From: Lacinutrix sp. Bg11-31
Lineage (GTDB): Bacteria; Bacteroidota; Bacteroidia; Flavobacteriales; Flavobacteriaceae
Direction: 5' to 3'
Assembly: GCF_002831665.1 (NCBI RefSeq)
Contig: NZ_CP025118.1
Span: forward strand, 2,914,001-2,978,000
DNA length: 64,000 bases
Program-made: the position numbers and the translations under genes
Part shown: piece after piece, positions 8,637 to 16,986 of the stretch
Layout of the letters: every line of letters starts with the position of its first letter
Position numbering within the stretch: the stretch's first letter is position 1
Notes under the pieces: model-generated
The model's input: only the letters and a program-made list of their open reading frames with translations
The model's database searches: none
What the model was told of the DNA's origin: nothing

Positions 8637-8656
8637 ATTTCCGTCTACGCGGAAAT
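8637..8656. other. Leader hairpin before mce
   Basis: ATTTCCG and CGGAAAT form a 7-base stem around a 6-base loop, flanked by A-runs on both sides. It ends 18 bases before the mce start codon. On the plus strand it would be a 5' leader hairpin. On the minus strand the T-run would make it terminator-like. The function is not known. Confidence 0.4.
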
Positions 8657-8674
8657 AAAAAAATAGAGCATTAA

Positions 8675-9091
8675 ATGAATAAAATAGAACACATTGGTAT
8701 TGCTGTTAAAAGCTTGAAAGATTCAAATAGTTTGTTTGCCAAGTTATTTGGTGAGCCACATTATAAAACTGAAGAAGTAAGGTCTGAAGGTGTAAATACG
8801 TCTTTTTTTCAAGTAGGTGATAATAAAATTGAATTACTTGAAGCGACTAAGGAAGACAGCCCAATAGCCAAGTTTATAGAGAAGAAAGGTGAAGGCATCC
8901 ACCACATAGCCTTCGATGTCGATGATATTGTAGCCGAAATTGAAAGACTTAAAAACGAAGGTTTTATTGTTTTAAACGAAATACCAAAAAAAGGAGCAGA
9001 CAATAAATTAGTAGCTTTTTTACACCCAAAGTCCTCTAATGGAGTACTAATAGAACTGTGTCAAGAAATAAAGGAAGAAATAAAGAAATAA
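8675..9091 (+). CDS. mce: Methylmalonyl-CoA epimerase
   Basis: A 138-residue vicinal-oxygen-chelate (glyoxalase-fold) protein that interconverts (R)- and (S)-methylmalonyl-CoA in propionate metabolism. It opens with MNKIEHIGIAVKSL, giving the first metal His. GEGIHHIAFDVDD gives the central His, and LIELCQE gives the final Glu ligand. The length is that of the family and no mutase genes are adjacent. A tRNA gene follows 47 bases downstream. Confidence 0.92.
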   Translation: MNKIEHIGIAVKSLKDSNSLFAKLFGEPHYKTEEVRSEGVNTSFFQVGDNKIELLEATKEDSPIAKFIEKKGEGIHHIAFDVDDIVAEIERLKNEGFIVLNEIPKKGADNKLVAFLHPKSSNGVLIELCQEIKEEIKK

Positions 9092-9095
9092 AATG

Positions 9096-9126
9096 TTGTG
9101 ACCTTTTAAAATTAATATTAGATTTG
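9096..9126 (+). promoter_or_regulatory. Promoter of the CAU tRNA gene
   Basis: TTG at 9096-9098 and TAGATTTG at 9119-9126 are separated by 20 bases, which matches the Bacteroidetes promoter layout. The predicted start lies a few bases before the tRNA 5' end at 9139. Confidence 0.7.
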
Positions 9127-9138
9127 CAAACCAATTTT

Positions 9139-9212
9139 GGTCCCATAGCTCAGTTGGTTAGAGCACCTGACTCATAATCAGGTGGTCCTTGGTTCGAGCC
9201 CAAGTGGGACCA
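9139..9212 (+). tRNA. tRNA with CAU anticodon (probably tRNA-Ile2, or elongator tRNA-Met)
   Basis: A complete cloverleaf of 74 bases: acceptor GGTCCCA/TGGGACC, D-stem GCTC/GAGC, anticodon stem CCTGA/TCAGG with loop CTCATAA (anticodon at 9173-9175), T-stem CTTGG/CCAAG with TTCGAGC, and discriminator A. CCA is not encoded. It is not an initiator, since pair 1-72 is G-C and the anticodon stem lacks three G-C pairs. Acceptor positions 4-6 are C-C-C paired with G-G-G, as in E. coli tRNA-Ile2, the substrate of the lysidine synthase TilS. E. coli elongator tRNA-Met has U4-A69 and A5-U68 instead. I therefore favour tRNA-Ile2, with moderate confidence. Confidence 0.9.
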
Positions 9213-9223
9213 CATAAAATTGT

Positions 9224-9258
9224 AAAAGCCTTTCATTTATTTGAAAGGCTTTTTTTTG
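9224..9258 (+). terminator. Terminator after the tRNA gene
   Basis: The arms AAAAGCCTTTCA and TGAAAGGCTTTT form a perfect 12-base stem with a 6-base loop, followed by a T-run. It lies 12 bases after the tRNA and probably also ends any transcript from mce. Confidence 0.9.
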
Positions 9259-9351
9259 TTTTTGCTTTTAGCAGTTATGTCTTAAGTTTAAAAATTATTA
9301 AATATAGAATATAATCAAGCAGTTATTTATAGCCACTGCGCTGTACCTTCG

Positions 9352-10674
9352 TTATTTCTTATTATAAAACTTTCCATTTTTAATTACCATAAAGAGGTCA
9401 TCTATATGATCAATATTTTCCACAGGATTTGAATTTAAAAAAAGCAAATTTGCTTTTTTACCAACCTCAATGGTTCCTTGGTTATCAATAATTCCAGTTG
9501 CTTGTGCCGAATTTTTAGTAGCAGAAACAAGAGCTTCAAAAGGAGTGAAACCTGCTTCATTGACTAATAGCTTCATTTCATATTGCACAAATGTCGCTTG
9601 GTCAGAGTCGCTACCTGCAGCCACTTTTACACCTGCGTTTTTTGCTTCTCTAGTTATTCTTTTCGCCATTTCATACCTCCAGTGTGCATTCTTTAAACCT
9701 TTATAAGACTCATAAACAGTTAGTGTTGCGTCAAGGACCACATTATATTGTTTCATTAATTCAAAGATGGAATTAAGTTTAAGCTTGCTGTATTCTTCGT
9801 CCCAAAATTCAGGTAACATTTCTAACGCACCAGTTCCTTTCCAACTACTTGGAATATTCGTTTTTTCTCGATAAGTTTGATTCACAAGCATGTCTGAATG
9901 AGAAATAGAAATTACACCTGAAGACACTACATCTATGGGTAAAGTGGGTATTAAAGATGCGTGAGACCATACTGGAATGTTTTGTTTTTTTGCTTCTAAA
10001 ACAATTGTTTTAATTTGTTGGTTGGTTAACAATGCATAAAGTTTTATGCCTTTTGCACCAGTTCCTTTTGCTTGAGCAACTTCTAAAAGAATGTTTGAAT
10101 TGTCATCAATAGCTTTCATATAAGGCATTTGTCCACTTACTCCGCCTTGTGCAGTAGCCAAGGTTCTTGGGTCTTTAAAAAACTTAGAACCAGCCATTAA
10201 GGAAGAGTAATAGATATTAGGTGCTACTATATCTCCCACTAATGCATTTCTTGATAGACTAGATAAAGCTCTCGCATCACCAGCCATATCTCTAACAGAA
10301 GTGATACCTGTTAATAACATTTCTTTAAGCACTTTTTCTGCATTATCTCTTCTTTCTTCTGTTGGGTCTGTTGCAAAATGAACATGAGAATCAATTAAGC
10401 CAGGAACTACAAATTTTCCTTTTAATTTTATGGATGGAATTGTATCATTAAGACTATAGTTTTTAGATGGTAAAATCTTGGAAATTTTATCATTGTTGAT
10501 TATTATGGTATAATCATACAGTATATCATTTGTGTTTACGTCAATAATATTGACATTTTGCAAAGCATAAGAACTAAAACTTATTTGAGCGGTTGCTGTT
10601 GTAGTTGTCAAAACGAATAGAAGAGCACTTGATGCAATTTGCCTTAAGTTCATGTTTTTTAAGAGTTTTATCAT
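9352..10674 (-). CDS. Exported amidohydrolase family protein
   Basis: A 440-residue metal-dependent hydrolase of the imidazolonepropionase/prolidase-like branch. Visible motifs are the metal-binding VPGLIDSHVHFA, VWSHA and SISHSD for later His residues, and AAGSDSD for the final Asp. A signal peptide ends at TATAQ. The second Met (10653, MNLRQIASS) gives a better signal peptide than the first at 10674, so the true start may be seven codons later. Family members act on cyclic amides or dipeptides, and the substrate is not predictable. It stands alone between the tRNA terminator and a 360-base gap. Confidence 0.85.
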   Translation of the reverse strand: MIKLLKNMNLRQIASSALLFVLTTTTATAQISFSSYALQNVNIIDVNTNDILYDYTIIINNDKISKILPSKNYSLNDTIPSIKLKGKFVVPGLIDSHVHFATDPTEERRDNAEKVLKEMLLTGITSVRDMAGDARALSSLSRNALVGDIVAPNIYYSSLMAGSKFFKDPRTLATAQGGVSGQMPYMKAIDDNSNILLEVAQAKGTGAKGIKLYALLTNQQIKTIVLEAKKQNIPVWSHASLIPTLPIDVVSSGVISISHSDMLVNQTYREKTNIPSSWKGTGALEMLPEFWDEEYSKLKLNSIFELMKQYNVVLDATLTVYESYKGLKNAHWRYEMAKRITREAKNAGVKVAAGSDSDQATFVQYEMKLLVNEAGFTPFEALVSATKNSAQATGIIDNQGTIEVGKKANLLFLNSNPVENIDHIDDLFMVIKNGKFYNKK

Positions 10675-11036
10675 TGGTTATCGGTTTGTTATATTGAAAT
10701 ACAACTCTGTTGTATAGGAATAGTGTGAGGGTTTTTGAAGAGAAATCAGCCGTAACAAAACAGCACGAACTGTTGATTAAGCACTAAACTACACATTATT
10801 TTTATATGGTGCTACCAAACATTTTTTATTCATCAGTCCGAATTAAAATCAGACAGTAAGCCTCTTTTTGATAGATTCCGAAGAATAAATTCAAACATAA
10901 AACTATTAAAAGCGCTAATATTGAGTGATTCTGGTATTTTATCGAAAAAAAACTACACTTCGTAGAGTGTTTTTAACGAATAAGTGATAAAAAGTTTTGT
11001 AAAGACGGTTTTTTTTATACATTTACACTCCGAATT
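10675..11036. other. Intergenic region with no gene found
   Basis: These 362 bases separate divergent genes (the amidohydrolase and the PID-CTERM-like mini-protein). I found no ORF longer than about 20 codons and no RNA gene I recognise. Near 10951-10975 a short CACT/AGTG hairpin with flanking A and T runs may form a weak structure. The right end carries the promoter of the mini-protein. Confidence 0.6.
10996..11025 (+). promoter_or_regulatory. Promoter of the PID-CTERM-like mini-protein
   Basis: TTTG at 10996-10999 and TACATTTA at 11018-11025 are 18 bases apart and fit TTTG-N(18-20)-TAnnTTTG with one mismatch. The start codon follows 11 bases later, giving a very short leader. Confidence 0.55.
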
Positions 11037-11240
11037 ATGATACAAAATAAAAAAATATTTGCCTCAATCTTATTTTTATTAATAAGTTTTGTATGCTCAG
11101 CTCAAACACCTCCACCACCTCCCTTAGGACCTGCTGGACCTGTAGGATTACCTATAGACAGTGGTTTAATTGCGTTGTTTGCAGTAGGCGTTTTGTATGG
11201 TATTTATAAAATGTATCGTCTTAAAAAAAAAGCAATCTAG
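11037..11240 (+). CDS. 67-residue exported protein with a PID-CTERM-like sorting domain
   Basis: The protein is almost only sorting signals. A signal peptide (1-22, ending VCSAQ) is followed by a Pro-rich linker TPPPPPLGPAGPVG and then LPIDSGLIALFAVGVLYG, a single transmembrane helix, and a basic tail (YRLKKKAI). The P-I-D motif, helix and positive end match the PID-CTERM putative protein-sorting domain seen in Bacteroidetes, which I recognise by pattern only. The mature part between the two hydrophobic segments is about 20 residues. Whether it is cleaved and anchored, and by what enzyme, is unknown; no exosortase gene lies in the window. Its stop overlaps the ribE stop (CTAG). Confidence 0.7.
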   Translation: MIQNKKIFASILFLLISFVCSAQTPPPPPLGPAGPVGLPIDSGLIALFAVGVLYGIYKMYRLKKKAI

Positions 11241-11827
11241 CTATTTAAAGCGTTTAGTCTCGAAACGTATTTTCCAATAACATCAAATTCTAAATTCACT
11301 ATAGAGCCAATTTTAAAAGCTTTAAAATTTGTGTGCTCGTATGTGTAGGGAATTATAGCGACACTAAATGTATCTCGTTTAGAGTTCACAACTGTTAAAC
11401 TCACTCCATTTACAGTTACAGAGCCTTTTTCAATTGTTATATTACTAAGAGAGGAATCGTATTTAAAAGTAAACAACCAACTTCCTTCGGTTTCTTTAAC
11501 ATTTATGCATTGTGCAATTTGGTCTACATGTCCTTGTACAATATGTCCATCAAGCCTGTCGCCAAGTTTCATTGCACGTTCTAAATTAACTGTGTCTGAA
11601 AGCTTTAGATTTCCAATATTTGTTTTGTCTAAGGTTTCTTTAATAGCAGTAACTGTGTAATTATTACCCTCAATTTTAACAACAGTTAAACACACACCAT
11701 TATGCGCAACACTTTGATCTATTTTTAATTCGCTTGTAAAAGCACTTTCAACTGTAATATGTAAGTTGTCTTTTTCCTTTTTAAGATTTGTAACGTGACC
11801 CAAGCTTTCAATAATTCCTGTAAACAT
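11237..11827 (-). CDS. ribE: Riboflavin synthase, alpha subunit
   Basis: A 196-residue enzyme that converts two 6,7-dimethyl-8-ribityllumazine molecules to riboflavin plus the pyrimidine precursor. It has the two tandem lumazine-binding repeats. Repeat one (about 1-97) starts MFTGIIESLGHV and contains VAHNGVCLTV. Repeat two (about 98-190) contains HIVQGHVDQIA and SVTVNGVSLTVV. The trimerisation helix is at the C terminus. No FMN riboswitch is seen upstream, and the other rib genes are elsewhere. Confidence 0.95.
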   Translation of the reverse strand: MFTGIIESLGHVTNLKKEKDNLHITVESAFTSELKIDQSVAHNGVCLTVVKIEGNNYTVTAIKETLDKTNIGNLKLSDTVNLERAMKLGDRLDGHIVQGHVDQIAQCINVKETEGSWLFTFKYDSSLSNITIEKGSVTVNGVSLTVVNSKRDTFSVAIIPYTYEHTNFKAFKIGSIVNLEFDVIGKYVSRLNALNS

Positions 11828-11849
11828 ACTTTTAACTATATTATTTGGT

Positions 11850-11857
11850 TAAATTTG
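11850..11857 (+). promoter_or_regulatory. -7 promoter box of pdxA
   Basis: TAAATTTG is an exact TAnnTTTG match, 37 bases before the pdxA ATG. The -33 region (around 11828) is only T-rich. The divergent ribE start is 23 bases away. Confidence 0.5.
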
Positions 11858-11893
11858 CGTGTATAAAATTACGAACAATAGTTAGCATTATTA

Positions 11894-12973
11894 ATGAAGA
11901 GAGAAGAAAAAATAATTGTAGGCATCTCTATAGGAGATTTAAACGGTATAGGTTCAGAAATTGTATTAAAGATTTTTGAAGATAATAGAATGCTGGATTT
12001 CTTTACTCCAGTAATTTTTGCATCTACAAAAACAATGACTTTTGTTAAGAACCATTTTAAGTTAAACATTAATTTGAATGGTATAAATAATGCAAACGAA
12101 ATTCTTCACGGTAAAGTAAACGTGCTAAATTGTTGGAAAGAAAACGTAAACATTAATTTTGGTAAAGAAGACACTAAAATAGGTGAGTATGCTATTAAAT
12201 CTCTTGAAAGCGCAACAAAAGCTTTAAAGGACAAAACAATAGATGTGTTAGTAACAGCACCTATTAATAAAAGTAATATTCAGTCTGAAACCTTTAAATT
12301 TCCTGGGCATACAGATTATCTCGCTCAAGAACTAGAAGGAGATAGCTTAATGTTTATGGTTACAGAGACATTAAGAGTTGGTTTACTAACAGACCATGTC
12401 CCAGTAAAAGATGTTTCAAGTCATATCTCTGCAGAATTAATAACTAAAAAAATAGAGACTGTTTACAATTCTTTAAAAAAGGATTTCAGAATTAGTAAGC
12501 CAAAAATAGCTGTTTTAGGCATAAATCCTCATACAGGAGATAATGGTGTTATTGGTACAGAAGATGATACCGTAATGCGACCAACATTAAAAAAGATTAA
12601 AGAAAGCGGGAAATTAGTTTTTGGACCTTACGCAGCAGATAGTTTTTTTGGAAGTGATAATTACAAAAGTTTCGATGCTATAATCGCATCATATCACGAT
12701 CAAGGTTTAATACCATTTAAAACATTATCGTTTGGTCAAGGTGTAAACTTTACTGCAGGACTAAATAGAATAAGGACATCGCCAGATCATGGCACAGCTT
12801 ATGAGATTGCAGGTAAAGGTATAGCAGATACAGGTTCTTTTAAAGAAGCTCTTTTTACAGCTGTTAGTATTTTCAATAATAGAAATGAATTTGAAGAGCT
12901 AAACAAAAACCCTTTAACCATTGGTAAAAGGAAGCGTTTTGATGAAAGAAAATACGAGTCAAAAAAGAAGTAA
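11894..12973 (+). CDS. pdxA: 4-hydroxythreonine-4-phosphate dehydrogenase
   Basis: A 359-residue enzyme of DXP-dependent pyridoxal phosphate synthesis. It oxidises 4-phosphohydroxy-threonine, which decarboxylates to 3-amino-2-oxopropyl phosphate. Zinc ligand motifs are visible: KFPGHTDYLA, GINPHTGDNG and ASYHDQGLIPFK. The opening KIIVGISIGDLNGIGSEI is typical. The length is normal. The yceD-rpmF-fabH-acc block follows, but yceD has its own promoter. Confidence 0.95.
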   Translation: MKREEKIIVGISIGDLNGIGSEIVLKIFEDNRMLDFFTPVIFASTKTMTFVKNHFKLNINLNGINNANEILHGKVNVLNCWKENVNINFGKEDTKIGEYAIKSLESATKALKDKTIDVLVTAPINKSNIQSETFKFPGHTDYLAQELEGDSLMFMVTETLRVGLLTDHVPVKDVSSHISAELITKKIETVYNSLKKDFRISKPKIAVLGINPHTGDNGVIGTEDDTVMRPTLKKIKESGKLVFGPYAADSFFGSDNYKSFDAIIASYHDQGLIPFKTLSFGQGVNFTAGLNRIRTSPDHGTAYEIAGKGIADTGSFKEALFTAVSIFNNRNEFEELNKNPLTIGKRKRFDERKYESKKK

Positions 12974-12992
12974 ACAAAAAATTGTTAATAAG

Positions 12993-13023
12993 TCTGCTCA
13001 ATAAATAAAAAATTGTATATTTG
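12993..13023 (+). promoter_or_regulatory. Promoter of the yceD-rpmF operon
   Basis: TATATTTG at 13016-13023 is an exact -7 box, with TCTG at 12993-12996 as a one-mismatch -33 element 19 bases upstream. A longer reading frame starting at 13013 would overlap this promoter, which supports the ATG at 13046 as the true yceD start. Confidence 0.65.
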
Positions 13024-13045
13024 CAGGCTCAAAATAGATGCGATA

Positions 13046-13585
13046 ATGAAGCCATTGAAAGAGTTTACAATTCCATTTGTAGGTTTAAAAGAAGGAAAAC
13101 ATCATTTTGATTTTAATATTGATAATAAGTTCTTTGAATATTTTGAATATGAAGACTTTAATAGTAGTAATTTAAAAGTTGATGTTGAATTTGTAAAAAA
13201 ATCAACACTTTTAGAACTACATTTTGAAGTTTCAGGAACAGTAAACGTTAATTGCGACGTTACTAACGAACCTTACGATCAATCGTTGCAAAATGAATTT
13301 GATTTAGTAGTTAAGTTTGGTGATGAGTATAATGATGAGAATATAGATATTTTAATCATTTCGCATGGAGAATACGAGATTAGTATACAACAATATGTAT
13401 ATGAACTTATAGTATTAGCTATGCCAACAAAAAGAATTCATCCTGGAATTGAAGATGGTACATTAGATTCAGACATACTTGAAAGATTAGAAGAATTAAG
13501 TCCTAAAGAAAAGGATATAAAAGAAGACCAAGAGGAAACAGATCCTCGTTGGAATACATTAAAGAAACTATTAACGGATAAATAA
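13046..13585 (+). CDS. YceD / DUF177 family protein
   Basis: A 179-residue protein of the YceD family (DUF177), which in many bacteria is encoded directly before rpmF as it is here. E. coli YceD has been linked to 23S rRNA accumulation. The family motif NVNCDVTNEPYDQ lies near residues 70-82. An acidic segment and the basic LKKLLTDK end follow. The four-Cys version of the family is not present, as only one Cys is seen here. The ATG at 13046 is chosen over an upstream in-frame start that would overlap the promoter. Confidence 0.85.
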   Translation: MKPLKEFTIPFVGLKEGKHHFDFNIDNKFFEYFEYEDFNSSNLKVDVEFVKKSTLLELHFEVSGTVNVNCDVTNEPYDQSLQNEFDLVVKFGDEYNDENIDILIISHGEYEISIQQYVYELIVLAMPTKRIHPGIEDGTLDSDILERLEELSPKEKDIKEDQEETDPRWNTLKKLLTDK

Positions 13586-13594
13586 AATAATAAA

Positions 13595-13798
13595 ATGGCA
13601 CATCCTAAAAGAAAAATCTCGAAAACAAGAAGAGATAAGAGAAGAACACATTACAAAGCAACTGCGCCACAGGTTGCAACTTGCCCAACAACTGGTGAGC
13701 CGCATTTATACCATAGAGCACATTGGTTCGAAGGTAAATTATATTACAGAGGTCAGGTTTTAATTGACAATGCTGTTGCAGAAGAGAATATTGCATAA
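13595..13798 (+). CDS. rpmF: 50S ribosomal protein L32
   Basis: 67 residues starting [20 protein letters not shown], an unmistakable L32. A single [15 protein letters not shown] replaces the usual zinc ribbon: only one Cys is left, so this is the zinc-free form. The length is normal for Bacteroidetes. It is 9 bases after yceD and followed by a strong terminator, so yceD-rpmF are one unit. Confidence 0.96.
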   Translation: MAHPKRKISKTRRDKRRTHYKATAPQVATCPTTGEPHLYHRAHWFEGKLYYRGQVLIDNAVAEENIA

Positions 13799-13818
13799 TT
13801 TACTATGCATGCATATAG

Positions 13819-13847
13819 AAAAACGCTCACTTGTGAGCGTTTTTTTT
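13819..13847 (+). terminator. Intrinsic terminator after rpmF
   Basis: AAAAACGCTCAC and GTGAGCGTTTTT form a perfect 12-base stem with a two-base gap, followed by a T-run. It separates yceD-rpmF from fabH-accBC. Confidence 0.92.
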
Positions 13848-13920
13848 GTGATATATTTTTCTTTCAGTTAAAAACAACTTAATTTGCACGTAATTAACCA
13901 AGATTCACTATTTTTAATAA

Positions 13921-13944
13921 AAATCCGCCTTCTTTTGGCGATTT
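13921..13944 (+). other. Hairpin 30 bases upstream of fabH
   Basis: AAATCCGCC pairs with GGCGATTT with one bulged C and a 7-base loop. It lies in the presumed leader or promoter region of fabH. No TAnnTTTG box is evident nearby, so the promoter of fabH is not located. A role as operator or attenuator is speculation. Confidence 0.35.
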
Positions 13945-13976
13945 CGAGCAGTTTTTGGTTAAATTAACTTAAAAGT

Positions 13977-14972
13977 ATGAGTAAAATCTCTGCGGCAATT
14001 ACAGCTGTTGGCGCTTATGTGCCAGAATATATATTAACCAATAAGATTTTAGAATCGATGGTTGATACTAACAACGAATGGATAACCTCAAGAACAGGTA
14101 TCAAAGAACGTCGCATCCTAAAAGGAGAAGGTAAAGGTACTTCCTTTATGGCTATTAGAGCCGCTCAAGATCTTCTTAAAAAATCTAATATAAGTCCTGA
14201 AGACATAGAATTGGTAATTGTAGCTACTGCAACACCAGATATGCAAGCAGCATCTACTGCAGCATATACTGCTACACAAATAGGAGCTGTAAATGCATTC
14301 TCTTTCGATTTGGAAGCAGCATGTTCAGGTTTTCTCTTTGGCATGTCTACAGCAGCTAGATATATCGAATCTGGACGTTATAAAAATGTATTACTTATTG
14401 GAGCAGACAAAAACTCTTCAATGATTAATTATGAGGATAGGGCAACATGTATCATCTTTGGAGATGGAGCAGGAGCTGTTTTATTTCAGCCAAATGAAGA
14501 AGGTTTAGGTTTACAAGACGAATACCTAAGAAGTGATGGGTCAGGTAGAGAATTTCTTCAAGTAAAATCAAGTGGTTCTTCTTATCCTGTAACAGCAGAA
14601 ACTATAGCTAAAAAAGAAAATTTTGTTTTTCAAGATGGAAAAACAGTTTTTAAAAACGCAGTTTTTAATATGGCAGATGTCGCTGAAAAAATTCTTAAAA
14701 GAAATAATTTATCAAAAGATGATGTTACTTGGTTAGCAGCACATCAAGCTAATAAGAGAATTATTGATGCAACAGCAAAACGTATTGAGCTGGATAGCAA
14801 AAAAGTAATGATGAATATAGAGAAGTATGGAAACACTACTTCTGCAACATTACCATTATTAATAAATGATTATGAATCGCAATTAAAAAAAGGCGATACT
14901 ATTATTTTTGCCGCCTTTGGAGGTGGCTTTACTTGGGGCTCAATATATTTAAAATGGGCTTACAATTCTTAA
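13977..14972 (+). CDS. fabH: Beta-ketoacyl-ACP synthase III
   Basis: A 331-residue initiating condensing enzyme that joins acetyl-CoA (or a branched acyl-CoA) to malonyl-ACP. The catalytic triad is Cys116 in LEAACSGFL, His in AAHQANKR and Asn in YGNTTSATLP. The N-terminal GAYVPEYILTN and ITSRTGIKERR are typical. It is followed by accB 36 bases downstream and lies in the classical flavobacterial rpmF-fabH-accB-accC order. It belongs to primary fatty acid synthesis and is distinct from the condensing enzymes of the 19.5-26 kb cluster. Confidence 0.95.
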   Translation: MSKISAAITAVGAYVPEYILTNKILESMVDTNNEWITSRTGIKERRILKGEGKGTSFMAIRAAQDLLKKSNISPEDIELVIVATATPDMQAASTAAYTATQIGAVNAFSFDLEAACSGFLFGMSTAARYIESGRYKNVLLIGADKNSSMINYEDRATCIIFGDGAGAVLFQPNEEGLGLQDEYLRSDGSGREFLQVKSSGSSYPVTAETIAKKENFVFQDGKTVFKNAVFNMADVAEKILKRNNLSKDDVTWLAAHQANKRIIDATAKRIELDSKKVMMNIEKYGNTTSATLPLLINDYESQLKKGDTIIFAAFGGGFTWGSIYLKWAYNS

Positions 14973-15008
14973 AAACTAACTAAAAAAACACTTAATAACT
15001 CTAATATT

Positions 15009-15482
15009 ATGGATTTAAAAGACATTCAAAACTTAATCAAGTTTGTAGCAAAATCTGGTGCAAGTGAGGTGAAATTAGAAACAGACGATGTTAAGATTAC
15101 AATAAAAACAGGATCTGAAGAAACAACTATTGTGCAACAAATGCCAATGGGCCAAATGCCGCAAATGCAAATGCCAGTAGCGCAAGCTCCTGTAGCATCA
15201 ACTCCAGCAGCAACACAAGCTTCGGAAAGCGAAGACTCTAAGTATATAACTGTAAAATCTCCAATTATTGGAACATTTTATAGAAAGCCATCACCAGACA
15301 AACCTTTATTTGTTGAGGTAGGACAGACTATAGCAGAAGGAGACGTACTTTGTATTATTGAAGCTATGAAATTATTTAACGAAATAGAATCTGAAGTTTC
15401 AGGTAAAGTAGTTAAAATTTTAGTAGACGATTCTTCTCCTGTAGAATTTGATCAACCATTATTTTTAGTAGATCCATCATAA
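15009..15482 (+). CDS. accB: Biotin carboxyl carrier protein of acetyl-CoA carboxylase
   Basis: 157 residues. An N-terminal domain (1-38) is followed by a flexible Met/Gln/Pro/Ala-rich linker (about 39-75, QMPMGQMPQMQMP) and the biotinyl domain (77-157). The biotin lysine is Lys121 in EAMKLFNE. It carries the carboxyl group between AccC and the carboxyltransferase. It forms an operon with fabH and accC. Confidence 0.96.
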   Translation: MDLKDIQNLIKFVAKSGASEVKLETDDVKITIKTGSEETTIVQQMPMGQMPQMQMPVAQAPVASTPAATQASESEDSKYITVKSPIIGTFYRKPSPDKPLFVEVGQTIAEGDVLCIIEAMKLFNEIESEVSGKVVKILVDDSSPVEFDQPLFLVDPS

Positions 15483-15566
15483 CAATTTAAAATTCCAATA
15501 CACAAGTTCTAAATTTTTAAAATCTAGGATTTAATGCTAGGAAATTTAATTATTAAAAAATAAGTT

Positions 15567-16919
15567 ATGTTTAAAAAAATACTAATTGCCAATAGAGGTG
15601 AAATAGCACTACGTGTTATTAGAACTTGTAAAGAAATGGGTATCAAGACAGTAGCTGTTTATTCTACTGCAGATGCCGAAAGTCTTCACGTAAAATTTGC
15701 AGACGAAGCGGTTTGTATTGGTCCTCCACCAAGTAAAGACTCGTATTTAAAAATGTCTAACATTATAGCAGCTGCAGAAATTACAAACGCAGATGCAATT
15801 CATCCTGGGTATGGCTTTTTATCAGAAAACGCTAAGTTTTCTAAAATTTGTGCCGAACACGAAATCAAATTTATTGGTGCCTCTCCAGAGATGATTGATA
15901 GAATGGGAGATAAAGCAAATGCAAAATCAACCATGATTGAAGCAGGAGTGCCATGTGTTCCAGGAAGTGAAGGCGTTATAGAAACATTCGAAGACTGTAA
16001 AAAAATAGCTAAAGAAACCGGTTACCCAGTAATGCTTAAAGCATCTGCAGGTGGTGGTGGAAAAGGTATGCGAGCAGTTTGGAAACCAGAAGATTTACAG
16101 AACGCTTGGGAATCTGCTCGAGCAGAATCTAAAGCCGCATTTGGAAATGACGATATGTATATGGAAAAGCTTATTGAAGAGCCTCGCCATATTGAAATTC
16201 AAATTGTTGGGGATTCTAAAGGAACAGCTTGTCACTTATCAGAAAGAGATTGCTCGATCCAAAGACGTCACCAAAAATTAACAGAAGAAGTACCTTCTCC
16301 ATTCATGACGCCTGCTTTGCGTAAAAAAATGGGAGAAGCTGCAGTTAAAGCTGCCGAATATATTAAATATGAAGGCGCAGGAACAGTAGAGTTTCTAGTA
16401 GATAAACACAGAAATTTTTTCTTCATGGAGATGAATACACGTATTCAAGTAGAACATCCAATTACAGAACAAGTAATAGATTTCGACTTAATCCGTGAGC
16501 AAATTCTAGTAGCTGCAGGTGTGCCAATTTCTGGTAAAAACTATTTACCACAATTACACTCTATAGAATGTAGAATTAATGCCGAAGATCCATTTAACGA
16601 CTTTAGACCTTCGCCAGGAAAAATAACAACATTACATGCTCCTGGTGGTCATGGTGTGCGTTTAGATACGCATGTTTATGCAGGATATTCTATTCCGCCA
16701 AATTACGATTCTATGATTGCTAAGTTAATTACAACAGCGCAAACAAGAGAAGAAGCTATCAATAAAATGAAGCGTGCTTTAGACGAATTCGTAATAGAAG
16801 GTATCAAAACAACAATTCCGTTCCATAGACAATTAATGGATCACCCAGATTATTTAGCTGGTAATTACACTACAAAATTCATGGAAGATTTTGTAATGCA
16901 AAAACCAACTGAAGACTAA
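15567..16919 (+). CDS. accC: Acetyl-CoA carboxylase, biotin carboxylase subunit
   Basis: 450 residues. It carboxylates biotin on AccB using ATP and bicarbonate. It opens [19 protein letters not shown]. The ATP-grasp loop is [12 protein letters not shown], the metal-binding segment is [12 protein letters not shown], and the C-terminal biotin carboxylase domain is complete. It is the last gene of the fabH-accB-accC operon, with a strong terminator 4 bases after the stop. Confidence 0.97.
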   Translation: MFKKILIANRGEIALRVIRTCKEMGIKTVAVYSTADAESLHVKFADEAVCIGPPPSKDSYLKMSNIIAAAEITNADAIHPGYGFLSENAKFSKICAEHEIKFIGASPEMIDRMGDKANAKSTMIEAGVPCVPGSEGVIETFEDCKKIAKETGYPVMLKASAGGGGKGMRAVWKPEDLQNAWESARAESKAAFGNDDMYMEKLIEEPRHIEIQIVGDSKGTACHLSERDCSIQRRHQKLTEEVPSPFMTPALRKKMGEAAVKAAEYIKYEGAGTVEFLVDKHRNFFFMEMNTRIQVEHPITEQVIDFDLIREQILVAAGVPISGKNYLPQLHSIECRINAEDPFNDFRPSPGKITTLHAPGGHGVRLDTHVYAGYSIPPNYDSMIAKLITTAQTREEAINKMKRALDEFVIEGIKTTIPFHRQLMDHPDYLAGNYTTKFMEDFVMQKPTED

Positions 16920-16922
16920 AAC

Positions 16923-16958
16923 AAAAAAGCGACTTGTAACACACAAGTCGCTTTTTTT
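16923..16958 (+). terminator. Intrinsic terminator after accC
   Basis: GCGACTTGT and ACAAGTCGC form a perfect 9-base stem with a 5-base loop, extended by A-T pairs and followed by seven T residues. Confidence 0.92.
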
Positions 16959-16986
16959 ATAACTATAATATTCTCTATTTTTTTAT

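Noticed and set aside
11828..11893. FMN riboswitch before ribE
   Set aside because: The gap is only 66 bases and lacks the conserved riboswitch core.
13013..13045. Longer yceD start at 13013
   Set aside because: It would overlap an exact TAnnTTTG box, and the ATG at 13046 gives the normal family N terminus.
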